Positions 5,824 to 13,600 of a DNA stretch of 21,108 nucleotides are shown piece by piece; position 1 is the first letter of the stretch; every line of letters starts with the position of its first letter. The notes beneath the pieces were generated by a model that was given only the letters and a program-made list of their open reading frames with translations, did no database searches and was not told the DNA's origin. The position numbers and the translations under genes were made by a program. Origin of the DNA: Planctomycetota bacterium (GTDB lineage: Bacteria; Planctomycetota; PLA2); contig JAKLKT010000001.1 of the NCBI GenBank assembly GCA_023150495.1, forward strand, positions 1-21,108, written 5' to 3'.

Positions 5824-7424
5824 TTGGCCACCGCCTCGAGGAATCCCCTCGCGTCGCGCGTGTTGGGGACGTCGGAGGCGCGGAGGCCGCCGTGGCGCGC
5901 CGCGAGGACGCCGAACCGCACGAGGTCGAGGTCCGCCTCGGCGTGCGCGTCGGGGCAGATCGGCACGCGGATCCCGAGATCCCGCGCGCGTTCGTGGAGC
6001 GACGGGTCGAGGTCGAGGCGCCACGGGTTCGCGTTCAGCTCGACGGCCGTGCCGTTCTCCGCGGCGGCCGCGAGCACGCGCTCCATGTCGACCGCGTACG
6101 GGTCGCGCCGGAGGAGCAGCCTGCCGGTCGGGTGGCCGAGGATGTCGACGTGGGGGCTCCGGACGGCCCTGAGGATCCGCTCGGTCATCGCCTCCGGCGC
6201 CTGCCCGAACGAGGAGTGCACCGACGCGATCACGAAATCGAGGCCTTCGAGCACGTCGTCGGGGTAGTCGAGCGAGCCGTCGGGGAGGATGTCGACCTCC
6301 GTGCCGGCAAGGACCGGGAACGACGGGTTCGCGCGGTTCCACGCATCCACCTCGGCCTTCTGCGCCTTCAGGCGTTCGACCGTGAGGCCGTTCGCGTACT
6401 GAGCCGAGCGGCTGTGGTCGGAGAGGGCGAGGTAGGAGTACCCCCGGACGCGGGCCGCCTCGGCGAGCCCCGCCACGGAGAGGCGCCCGTCGCTCCACGT
6501 CGTGTGCGCGTGCACGAGGCCCCGGATCGCGCCGGACTCGAGGATGTCGACCGGGGTCTCGCCGTCGCAGGCGTGGCGCCGCTCGGGCGGGACGGGGAAG
6601 AGCCCGCGCGAGGCGTAGATCTCCTCCTCGCTCCCATCCCTTCCGGGGCGCGCGAGGACCCGCTCGACGTGGCCCTCGGGCCCCGTCTCCTCGAAGAGGG
6701 CGCGCGCCAGGGCCTCGGGGGGGACGAGCCGGACGCGGATCTCCGGGAGGAGTCCGCGCGCGAGGACCCATGCGTCCCCCTCGCGGGCGGCTCCCGGCAG
6801 GGAGAGACCGTCCGGCGAGCCCGGCGCGACGATCGCGATCGTCTCGACGAGCGGCGCGCCGCGGCGGAGCGGGCCCGCGATCTCCGCGCCGGCGAGGCCG
6901 AGGCGGGAGATCGTCTCCCGCGCGAGTCGCTCGGCGTCGTCCATCCGGAGGCGGCCGCGGCTCCGCTCCAGGAACGCGATCCCCGCCGCGATCTTCTCGA
7001 CCGACTTCGCGCCGAACCCCTTGAGCGCCTCGAGGCGACCGTCCGCCACGACGGCCTTGAGCCCCTCGAGGCTCTCCACGTGGAGCTCCGCAAGGACCGC
7101 GTGGAGCCGGGTCGGCCCGAGGCCCGGCACCCGCAGGAGCTCGGGGAGGCCCTTCGGCACCCGGGCGTGCAGCTCCTCCAGCCGGGCGCAGGTGCCGCGG
7201 TCGACGAGCTCCGCGACGGACGCCTGGGTCCTCTCGCCGATCCCCTTCCTCTCCGCGAGGCGGCCCGCGGCGGCCAGGTCGGCGGCGGACTCCTCCATGC
7301 GCTCGATCTGCCACGCGATCCGGCCGTAGGCCTGCGCCCGGCCCGCGTCCTCCCCGAGGACCCGGAGGAGGAGCTCGATCTCGCGGAAGACGTCCGCGAT
7401 CTCCCGGTTGGAGAGGCCGGCCAT
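5820..7424 (-). CDS. polX: PolX-family protein: HhH + degenerate polymerase palm + intact PHP phosphoesterase
   Basis: The 534-aa product has the bacterial PolX order. An N-terminal helical 8-kDa-like region with helix-hairpin-helix motifs (VPGLGPTRLHAVL near residue 95; LKGFGAKSVEKIAAGI near 140) is followed by a palm region (about 165-290) and a C-terminal PHP domain (about 300-534). The PHP metal ligands look complete: HAHTTWSDG (His305, His307), LALSDHS, GTEVDIL, HVDILGHP, and PDAH near the C-terminus. In the palm, the family's 'GS.RR....GDIDxL' becomes GPLRRGAPLVETIAIV, so the DxD pair is Thr195 and Ala197. The third aspartate ('VDLRVV') corresponds to Arg230 in IRVRLV. The polymerase centre is therefore probably inactive, while the PHP 3'-exonuclease/phosphatase activity could remain. 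The ATG at 7424 has a TACCAT hexamer 8 bases upstream and no Shine-Dalgarno. It is first in a four-gene overlapping operon with nth. Confidence 0.9.
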   Translation of the reverse strand: MAGLSNREIADVFREIELLLRVLGEDAGRAQAYGRIAWQIERMEESAADLAAAGRLAERKGIGERTQASVAELVDRGTCARLEELHARVPKGLPELLRVPGLGPTRLHAVLAELHVESLEGLKAVVADGRLEALKGFGAKSVEKIAAGIAFLERSRGRLRMDDAERLARETISRLGLAGAEIAGPLRRGAPLVETIAIVAPGSPDGLSLPGAAREGDAWVLARGLLPEIRVRLVPPEALARALFEETGPEGHVERVLARPGRDGSEEEIYASRGLFPVPPERRHACDGETPVDILESGAIRGLVHAHTTWSDGRLSVAGLAEAARVRGYSYLALSDHSRSAQYANGLTVERLKAQKAEVDAWNRANPSFPVLAGTEVDILPDGSLDYPDDVLEGLDFVIASVHSSFGQAPEAMTERILRAVRSPHVDILGHPTGRLLLRRDPYAVDMERVLAAAAENGTAVELNANPWRLDLDPSLHERARDLGIRVPICPDAHAEADLDLVRFGVLAARHGGLRASDVPNTRDARGFLEAVAK

Positions 7425-7432
7425 CCGCGGGC

Positions 7433-7438
7433 ATGGTA
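7433..7438 (-). promoter_or_regulatory. Candidate -10 element upstream of polX
   Basis: TACCAT on the minus strand ends 8 bases before the polX ATG, the same spacing as at 10613 and 3794. No good -35 is seen. It is weak on its own and is listed because the arrangement recurs. Confidence 0.3.
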
Positions 7439-7496
7439 CGCCACCCGCCCAGAGGCCCGGGGGGCGATCCCGGGAACCCGCGCCCCGCGCCGCGGT

Positions 7497-7524
7497 TTGA
7501 CAAGCTGCCGCGATTGTTTCCAAT
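7497..7524 (+). promoter_or_regulatory. Promoter of the tRNA-Lys gene
   Basis: A perfect TTGACA (7497-7502), a 16-base spacer and TCCAAT (7519-7524, 4/6 match to TATAAT) precede the tRNA 5' end by about 11 bases, as expected for a tRNA promoter. Confidence 0.6.
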
Positions 7525-7535
7525 ACCCGTTCTGC

Positions 7536-7610
7536 GCCCTCTTAGCTCAATGGTAGAGCAGCGGATTCTTAATCCGGAGGTTGTAGGTTCGAGTCCTACA
7601 GGGGGCACCA
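7536..7610 (+). tRNA. tRNA-Lys (anticodon CTT), CCA encoded
   Basis: A full cloverleaf is visible. The acceptor arms are GCCCTCT/AGGGGGC (one T-G pair), the D stem GCTC/GAGC, the anticodon arm GCGGA-TTCTTAA-TCCGG with CTT at positions 34-36, a 5-base variable loop, and the T arm GTAGG-TTCGAGT-CCTAC. Discriminator A73 and a genomic CCA complete it. The outermost anticodon-stem pair (27-43) is G-G, a mismatch. The tRNA reads AAG codons, abundant in this GC-rich window. Apparent reading frames across it on both strands are the well-known spurious tRNA translations. Confidence 0.97.
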
Positions 7611-7613
7611 GCT

Positions 7614-7663
7614 GAGGGAGCCCGCCCGCGGACGCGACGTCGGCCGTCAGGGCGGGCTCTCTC
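7614..7663 (+). terminator. Large hairpin downstream of tRNA-Lys
   Basis: GAGGGAGCCCGCC (7614-7626) pairs with GGCGGGCTCTCTC (7651-7663), a 13-bp stem with one G-T pair. The 24-base loop contains a further small inverted repeat. It starts 3 bases after the CCA and has no strong T-tract. It may end tRNA transcription and also that of the convergent GNAT gene (ending at 7695). Confidence 0.6.
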
Positions 7664-7694
7664 CTCGATACGAGGCGGGGGGGCGTGGGGGGGG

Positions 7695-8414
7695 TCAGGT
7701 CCGCGACGCGGTCGACCAGCGCTTCTCGTCCATCCTCAGGCGGAAGCGGACCTTCCCGCCCCGGCGGATCCCGGTCAGGACGCCGACCTTCCGGTAGCCG
7801 CTCTTCTCGACGCCCTTCTGCGAGTCGAGGTTCACGTGGTCCACGTACCCGAACAGCGCCTTCGCGCCGGTCATCTCCATGACCTTCAGGTGCCGCAGCG
7901 CCTGGAAGCCGGCCCCGCGGTACTCGGGCGCGGTGTACCCCTTGTAGTTGTAGACCACGTCGTCCGCGAGGTTCACGTGGAACCCCCAGACGATCTCCGT
8001 CAGCGGCGACGGCGCGACCCACGTGTAGCCGGCGAGCTTCTCCCCGTCGTGCTGGAGCAGGCACTTGTGCCCGCGCTCGAACGCCGCGACGATGTCGTCC
8101 CGGATGTGCGTGGGCAGGAGCGCCCGGAGCGCCATCAGGTCCTCGCGCGTCGCGAACTTGAACACGTGCCCCTTGGCGGCCTCCACGGCCTGCGGCGCCG
8201 GACGCGGCGTCGCGAGCACGTAGAGGAAGTTGCGGGTGCACTCGCCGCCCGGCACCCACCAGAGGATCCGTCGCGCGAGGAAGAGTCCGAGCCCCTTCCA
8301 CCCGTGGACCCTCGCGATCTGACGCATCCTGCGCAGGATGTGGCCAGGGCCCCGGTCCTCCTGGGCCTTCGCCTGCGCCTTCGGGGGCGCCTTCTCCACG
8401 GACAAGCCGGTCAT
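7695..8414 (-). CDS. GNAT-family N-acyltransferase
   Basis: The 239-aa product is a GCN5-related acetyltransferase with the acyl-CoA-binding loop in YTAPEYRGAGFQALRHL (about residue 170; Q/R-x-x-G-x-G/A consensus). The usual C-terminal strand-helix follows (FGYVDHVNLDSQKGVEKSGYRKVG). An N-terminal extension of about 80 residues is basic and includes an amphipathic/hydrophobic stretch (GLGLFLARRILWWVP) that could associate with the membrane. The ATG at 8414 is preceded by GGAGG. It is divergent from the enoyl-CoA hydratase-like gene, sharing a 108-base intergenic region. The substrate is unknown; the presence of a second acyltransferase gene at 9412 hints at envelope or capsule-type modification, but this is speculative. 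Confidence 0.85.
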   Translation of the reverse strand: MTGLSVEKAPPKAQAKAQEDRGPGHILRRMRQIARVHGWKGLGLFLARRILWWVPGGECTRNFLYVLATPRPAPQAVEAAKGHVFKFATREDLMALRALLPTHIRDDIVAAFERGHKCLLQHDGEKLAGYTWVAPSPLTEIVWGFHVNLADDVVYNYKGYTAPEYRGAGFQALRHLKVMEMTGAKALFGYVDHVNLDSQKGVEKSGYRKVGVLTGIRRGGKVRFRLRMDEKRWSTASRT

Positions 8415-8452
8415 GCCGCCTCCGGGCCCCACGGGCTGGGGGGGCCTCTCGG

Positions 8453-8458
8453 TACTAT
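8453..8458 (+). promoter_or_regulatory. Candidate -10 element for the enoyl-CoA hydratase-like gene
   Basis: TACTAT sits in the divergent intergenic region, about 65 bases upstream of the TTG start at 8523. No clear -35 is visible. Confidence 0.3.
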
Positions 8459-8522
8459 CGGGCCACGGGAGGCATGCCCTGAAGCGCGCAGGAACCGCTC
8501 CGGGAGCCCCGGGGAGCCGCAC

Positions 8523-9287
8523 TTGAGCCACATCGACTGCCGCCGCGAGGGGGCGATCGGCCTCGTCGTCCTGAACCGCCCGGACAAGCTCAACGCGTTC
8601 GCGGGCACGATGCGCGAGGACATCCTCAAGGCGCTCGAGGATCTCGAGCGGGACAAGTCGGTCCGCGTCGTGATCGTCACCGGCGCGGGCCGCGGGTTCT
8701 GCGGCGGCGGCGACGTGCGCTACATGAAGGAGCTCCGCGAGCGGAACGACGTCGCCGACTTCTCCCGCATCCTCGACGCCGCGAACGCGTGCGTGCGGAA
8801 GCTCCAGGCCTACCCGAAGCCCACGATCGCCGCCGTGAACGGCGTCGCCGCGGGCGGCGGCGCGAATCTCGCGCTCTGCTGCGACATCCGCCTCGGCTCG
8901 ACCGAGTGCTCCTTCACCCAGAGCTTCGTGAAGATCGGGCTCGGGCCGGACTGGGGCGGCAGCTTCCTCCTCCCGCAGATCGTCGGCCGCGACCGCGCGA
9001 AGGAGCTCCTCCTGACCGGCCGCCTCGTGAAGGCCGACGAGGCGCTGCGGCTCGGCCTCGTCCACGAGCTCCACGAGCCGGACGCGCTCATGGACGCCGT
9101 GAGGGCGCTCGCCTCGCGCCTCGCGCAGGCGTCGCCCCATGCCGTCGCCGCGATCAAGGGCGCCACGCGCGCGCAGGGCCTCGACCACGCGCTCGAGTAC
9201 GAGCGGAGCGCGCAGTGGCGCTGCTTCCTCACCGACGAGGCCTACGAGGCCTTCGGGCGCTTCGCGGCCAAGGCCGAGAAGAAGTAG
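8523..9287 (+). CDS. Enoyl-CoA hydratase/isomerase family protein, PaaG-like active site
   Basis: The 254-aa crotonase-fold protein acts on an acyl-CoA. Both oxyanion-hole segments are present (residues about 57-63 in GRGFCGGGD and about 109-116 in VAAGGGANLAL). The two hydratase glutamates are not conserved: the family 'GGGxEL' Glu is Asn115, and the 'QPEI' Glu is Phe in TQSFVKIGLGPDWGG. The segment IGLGPDWGGSFLLP matches PaaG-type isomerases, in which the Asp (here Asp143) is the acid/base. A double-bond or epoxide isomerase is therefore more likely than a hydratase. The TTG start at 8523 is chosen because the family N-terminus (IGLVVLNRPDKLNAF) follows at the normal distance and GGGGAG lies about 6 bases upstream; the reading frame extends further 5' but crosses the divergent GNAT gene. 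The pathway cannot be told from its neighbours. Confidence 0.88.
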   Translation: MSHIDCRREGAIGLVVLNRPDKLNAFAGTMREDILKALEDLERDKSVRVVIVTGAGRGFCGGGDVRYMKELRERNDVADFSRILDAANACVRKLQAYPKPTIAAVNGVAAGGGANLALCCDIRLGSTECSFTQSFVKIGLGPDWGGSFLLPQIVGRDRAKELLLTGRLVKADEALRLGLVHELHEPDALMDAVRALASRLAQASPHAVAAIKGATRAQGLDHALEYERSAQWRCFLTDEAYEAFGRFAAKAEKK

Positions 9288-9288
9288 C

Positions 9289-9358
9289 GGGGGCTCCGGG
9301 GGCCGGGACGCGGTGTCCCGTTCGGGGACGGTTTCCCCCCCCGCGCCCCCGGGCCCCC
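9289..9358. terminator. GC-rich stem-loop built on the 15-mer, after the enoyl-CoA hydratase-like gene
   Basis: GGGGGCTCCGGGGGC (9289-9303, starting one base after the stop codon) can pair with GCCCCCGGGCCCCC (9345-9358, one base shorter). The intervening sequence holds its own small hairpin (GTCCC-gttc-GGGGAC). No T-tract follows. It is probably a transcription terminator or mRNA 3'-end stabiliser. Confidence 0.5.
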
Positions 9359-9411
9359 TCCCGTCCCCCCCGGAACGCGCTTTGCGCTCCGCCCCCGTCC
9401 GAGGAATCCAG

Positions 9412-10590
9412 GTGAACCGGATGGACAAACAGGCTCCGTGCGAGGCCGGGACCGTCGACGCGAGGATGCGCCCGCTCACCCTTTCCGTGGCGGCCGACCG
9501 CGCGGCGGCGAAGGATGCGTGGGACCGTCTCGCGGACTCGGCGCCGCTCATGGGCGCCTTCGCGACCTGGGGCTGGCACGACGCCTGGTTCCGCCACGTG
9601 GCGCCGGAGGCCCGCCCCGCGGTACTCCTCGCCGCGGAGGAGGGCGGCAGGGTCGTCGGGCTCGCGCCGTTCTGCGAGAGGCCCTGGCGGGACATGGGCC
9701 TCACGCTGCCCGCGTTCCGCTTCTCGGGGATCGATGTCGTGAGCGCGGACTACATGGATCTCCTCGCCGAGCCCGCGCGCCGCGCCGAGGTCCGCGCGCT
9801 CGTCCTCGACCGCCTCGCGGCCGTCGCGCGCTCCGGGAGGCTCGTCGTCCTCGCGGAGATCGTGCGCGGCTCCGAGCTGGACGCGGCGCTCCCGGAGTGG
9901 CTCGCGCGGAACGGCTTCCGGCACCGCATCCAGGAGGAGCGCGTCTGCCCCTACCTCGATCTCCCCGCGACGTTCGACGCCTACCGCGCGAGCGTCTCGA
10001 AGAACACGCGCTCGCTCCTCAACCGCCGCGGCCGCCAGCTGGAGGAGGCCGGCTGCGAGCTGAGGAAGCTCGCGGGCAGGGACGAGGTGGCCGCCTTCCT
10101 CCCGCGGCTCTTCGAGCTCCACGAGGCGCGCTGGAGGCAGCAGGGGCAGACGGGGACCTTCATCCGCCCCGGCTTCAAGGAGTTCCTCGCGGAGTTCGTC
10201 GCCAGCGGGCCTGCCGGCGTCGAGCCGTTCGTCTGGGCGCTCTTCGAGAAGGGGCAGGCGATCGCCGGGCTCCTCTTCTTCCGCTGCGGCGACACGGTCG
10301 TCTACTACCAGGGCGGCTGGGACCCGTCCTCCCCGCATGCGCGGCTGAGTCCCTCGTTCGCGCTCATGGCGAAGGCCATCGCGGGCGCGATCGCCGACGG
10401 CTGCAGGACGTTCGATTTCCTCCGCGGCGACGAGAGCTACAAGAGGAAGTTCACGGAGACGAGCCGGCGGACCTGCACGCTCCTCGTGGCGGGCGGGTGG
10501 CGGAGCCGCGCGTACCTCTCGCTCCTGCGGCTCAAGGACGCGGTCAAGCGCCGCCTCGCGCGCCCCGCGCCCACGGTCTGGGACGAGTAG
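9412..10590 (+). CDS. FemAB/CelD-like GNAT acyltransferase (Acetyltransf_6 type)
   Basis: The 392-aa product has the double-GNAT layout of CelD/FemAB-like proteins. The N-terminal half includes ATWGWHDAWFRHV and the beta-rich segment that follows. The linker YRASVSKNTRSLLNRRGRQLEEAG (about residues 190-213) and the C-terminal ending FDFLRGDESYKRKFT (about 340-354) are both typical of this family. Members transfer aminoacyl or acyl groups to peptidoglycan, polysaccharide or lipid precursors and often sit in exopolysaccharide clusters. GTG at 9412 is preferred because GAGGA lies 6 bases upstream; an ATG three codons later is the alternative. It lies 124 bases after the enoyl-CoA hydratase-like gene and 35 bases before the kinase gene. 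The substrate is not known. Confidence 0.87.
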   Translation: MNRMDKQAPCEAGTVDARMRPLTLSVAADRAAAKDAWDRLADSAPLMGAFATWGWHDAWFRHVAPEARPAVLLAAEEGGRVVGLAPFCERPWRDMGLTLPAFRFSGIDVVSADYMDLLAEPARRAEVRALVLDRLAAVARSGRLVVLAEIVRGSELDAALPEWLARNGFRHRIQEERVCPYLDLPATFDAYRASVSKNTRSLLNRRGRQLEEAGCELRKLAGRDEVAAFLPRLFELHEARWRQQGQTGTFIRPGFKEFLAEFVASGPAGVEPFVWALFEKGQAIAGLLFFRCGDTVVYYQGGWDPSSPHARLSPSFALMAKAIAGAIADGCRTFDFLRGDESYKRKFTETSRRTCTLLVAGGWRSRAYLSLLRLKDAVKRRLARPAPTVWDE

Positions 10591-10610
10591 GACCGCGCCC
10601 GCGGCCAACG

Positions 10611-10618
10611 TATAGAAT
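10611..10618 (+). promoter_or_regulatory. -10 element of a probably leaderless kinase transcript
   Basis: TATAGAAT ends 7 bases before the ATG at 10626. With normal -10 to start spacing the mRNA would begin at or within a base of the start codon. The -35 position has no good match. This is the clearest of five similar arrangements in the window. Confidence 0.5.
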
Positions 10619-10625
10619 CGCGCGG

Positions 10626-13600
10626 ATGGACCGGGGCACGGACGGCCGGAAGGCGGACGCGGAGGCGGCGTTCGCGCTCTACCTCGCCCGGACGGGGAAG
10701 GGCGAGAAGGTCGACTTCGATGCCTTCTGTGCCGAACGGCCGGATCTCGCGGCCGATCTGCGCACGCTCCACGCGGCGTGGCGGTCGCATCGCCCTCCGT
10801 CGAGGCCGGAGCGCCTCTCGCTCCGGGAGGCCCTCGAGGGCCGCCCGGCCGTCGAGCTGGATCCCGAGGCGCGACGGGACGTCCCGAGCTCCGGCATCCG
10901 GGACCGGCTCCACCACCTTGCCACGCGCGGGGACCGCTACGAGCTGCGCGAGGAGATCGCGCGCGGCGGCATGGGCGTGGTCCTGAAGGTCTGGGACAAG
11001 GACTTGAGGCGCACGCTCGCGATGAAGGCCGCCTCGACGGGCGTGCCCGACGAGACCGACCCCATCTCCCTCGCGCAGGTGACGCGCTTCCTCGAGGAGG
11101 CGCAGATCACCGGGCAGCTCGACCACCCCGGCATCGTCCCCGTGCACGAGCTCGGGGTCGACGAGGAGGGGCGCGTCTTCTTCACGATGCGCCTCGTCCG
11201 CGGGCAGACCCTCGACGAGGTGATCCGGCTCGCGCGCGCCGACAAGGACGGCTGGAGCCGCGCGCGGGCGCTCGACGTCATGGTGCGCGTGTGCGAGGCG
11301 ATGGCCTATGCCCACAGCAAGGGCGTGATCCACAGGGACATCAAGCCCGCGAACGTGATGGTGGGGAAGTTCGGCGAGGTCTACGTCATGGACTGGGGCC
11401 TCGCCAAGGTGATCGGCCGGCCCGACGTGCAGGGGGCGCGGCTCAACCACAGCGTGGCGCTCCTCCGCACGCAGGTGAGGACGGACCGCGCCGAGGACAT
11501 CTCGCGGACGCCGAACAGCCCCTACCTGACCCTCGAGGGGACGATCGTCGGCACGCCGCCCTACATGCCGCCGGAGCAGGCGGAGGGGCGCATCGACGCC
11601 CTCGACCCGCGCTCGGACGTCTACAGCGTCGGCGCGCTCCTCTACACGCTGCTCACGGGGCGCATGCCCTACGTCGAGCCGAGCGGGAGGGCCGCGGCCG
11701 CCGACGTGATCGTGCGCCTGCTCGCGGGGCCGCCGGAGGCCGTGCACACGATCGACCGGACCGCGCCGCCCGAGCTCGTCGCCATCTGCGAGAAGGCGAT
11801 GGCCCGCCGGCGCGAGGACCGCTACGAGAACATGGTCGGGATGGCGGAGGACATCCGCGCCTACGTGGAGGGGCGCGTCGTGCGGGCCCACCGGACCGGC
11901 GCGACGGCGGAGTTCCAGAAGTGGGTCATCCGCAACAAGGCGACCGCCGCCGCCGTCGCGGCGCTGCTCCTCGTGGCGGTCGGCGGCAGCCTCTTCGCCG
12001 CCTGGCAGCAGCGCAGGAAGGTCGACGAGGTGAGCCGGGCGCAGTCGCTCGAGAAGGACGCGAGGGCGCTCGCCGAGCTGCACGCCCGCGAGGCCGAGGC
12101 CAACGCGACGACGGCGCGCGTCAACGCGAAGCGCGCGGAGCGCCAGAGCTACCTCGCGAACCTCGCCGCCGCCCACGCCTCGCTGCGCATGCACGAGACG
12201 CGCGAGGCGAAGCAGCTCCTCGCCTCGTGCCCCGAGGGACTCCGCGGGTGGGAGTGGCGCCACTCGACCCTGAGCGCGGACACGGCGCTCCGCGTGCTCG
12301 AGGCGCACAAGGGCAAGGTGACGGCGGTCGCGCTCTCCCCGGACGGGACGCGGATCGCGTCCGGCGGCGAGGACCGTTCGGTGAAGCTCTGGGACGCGGC
12401 CGAGGGCAGGCTCCTGCTCTCGCTGCCCGGCGCGCCCGACAGCCCGGTGACGGCCCTCGCCTTCGCGCCCGACGGGCGCCTCGCGGCCGCGGCGAAGGAC
12501 GCGCTCGTCCGCGTCTGGGACGTCGACGCGAGCCGGCTCGTCGGCACGATGACGCACGAGTCGGTCGTCGGCTGCGTGGCGTTCGGGCCGGGCGGCGACG
12601 TCCTCGCGACCGGCACCGACGACGGCGCGCACGTCTGGGACGCGCGCGAGTTCCGGCGGCTCTTCGTGGCGGGAAAGGGCGACCCGGTGCACGGCGTCGC
12701 CTTCGCGCCCGACGGCTCCTACCTCGCCACCGCGACCGACGACGGGGTCACGCTCTGGGACCCCGCGACGCAGCAGGAGAAGGGGAGGATCGAGCTGCCC
12801 GAGGGGGCGACCTGCCTCGCGACCTCGGCCGACCGGATCGCCGCCGGGTCGAACGACAGCTCCGTCGTCCTGCTCGACCCCGCGAACGCGGAGATCCAGG
12901 CGCTGCTCCGCGGCCACGAGGACCCGGTGAGCGCGCTCGCGTTCACGCCCGACGGGAAGCAGGTCGTCACGGCCTCCTACGACAAGACGGTGCGCGTCTG
13001 GGAGGCCGTGTCGGGTCATGAGCTCGCGGTCTTCCAGGGCCACGACGAGGCGGTGCTCTCCGTCGGCTGCGGCGAGGGGCTCCTCGTCTCGGGCGCGGCC
13101 GACGGCACGATGCGGCTCTGGGCGCCGCGCACGGGCGGCGCGGTCGTCACGCTGCGCGGCGACGAGGACTTCCTCTCCGCGGTCGCCTTCGACCCGCAGG
13201 GCGCGGTGGTCGCCGCCACGTCGGCCGGCCACGGCGAGATCCGGGTCTGGGACGCGCGGACGGGCGCGCCGCTCCGCTACATCGAGGAGGCGGGCGGCCT
13301 CTCGTCGCTCGCCTTCTCCGCCGACGGCACGCGCATCCTCGCCGGCGGCGACGAGGACGCGACGGGCCGCATCCACGACGCGACGACCGGCGCGCTGCTG
13401 CGCCGGCTCGAGGGGCACGGCTCCTCCGTGAAGGCGGTCGCGTTCTCGCCCGACGGCAGGCGCGCGGCGACCGGCTCCGCGGACCGCACGATCCGCATCT
13501 GGAACACGGAGACGGGCGAGTCGCTCGCGGTCCTCGCGGCGTCCGAGCGCGTGAACGTCGTCGCCTTCAGCCCGGACGGGGAGAGCCTCCTCGCGGGCTG

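Noticed and set aside
5892..7556. Plus-strand open frame opposite polX
   Set aside because: An antisense shadow; it runs into the tRNA and has no recognisable domain.
7433..7615. Small open frame ending in 'VEQRILNPEVVGSSPTGG'
   Set aside because: This is the familiar spurious translation of a tRNA gene; the reverse strand gives the matching 'PVGLEPTTSGLRIRC' artefact.
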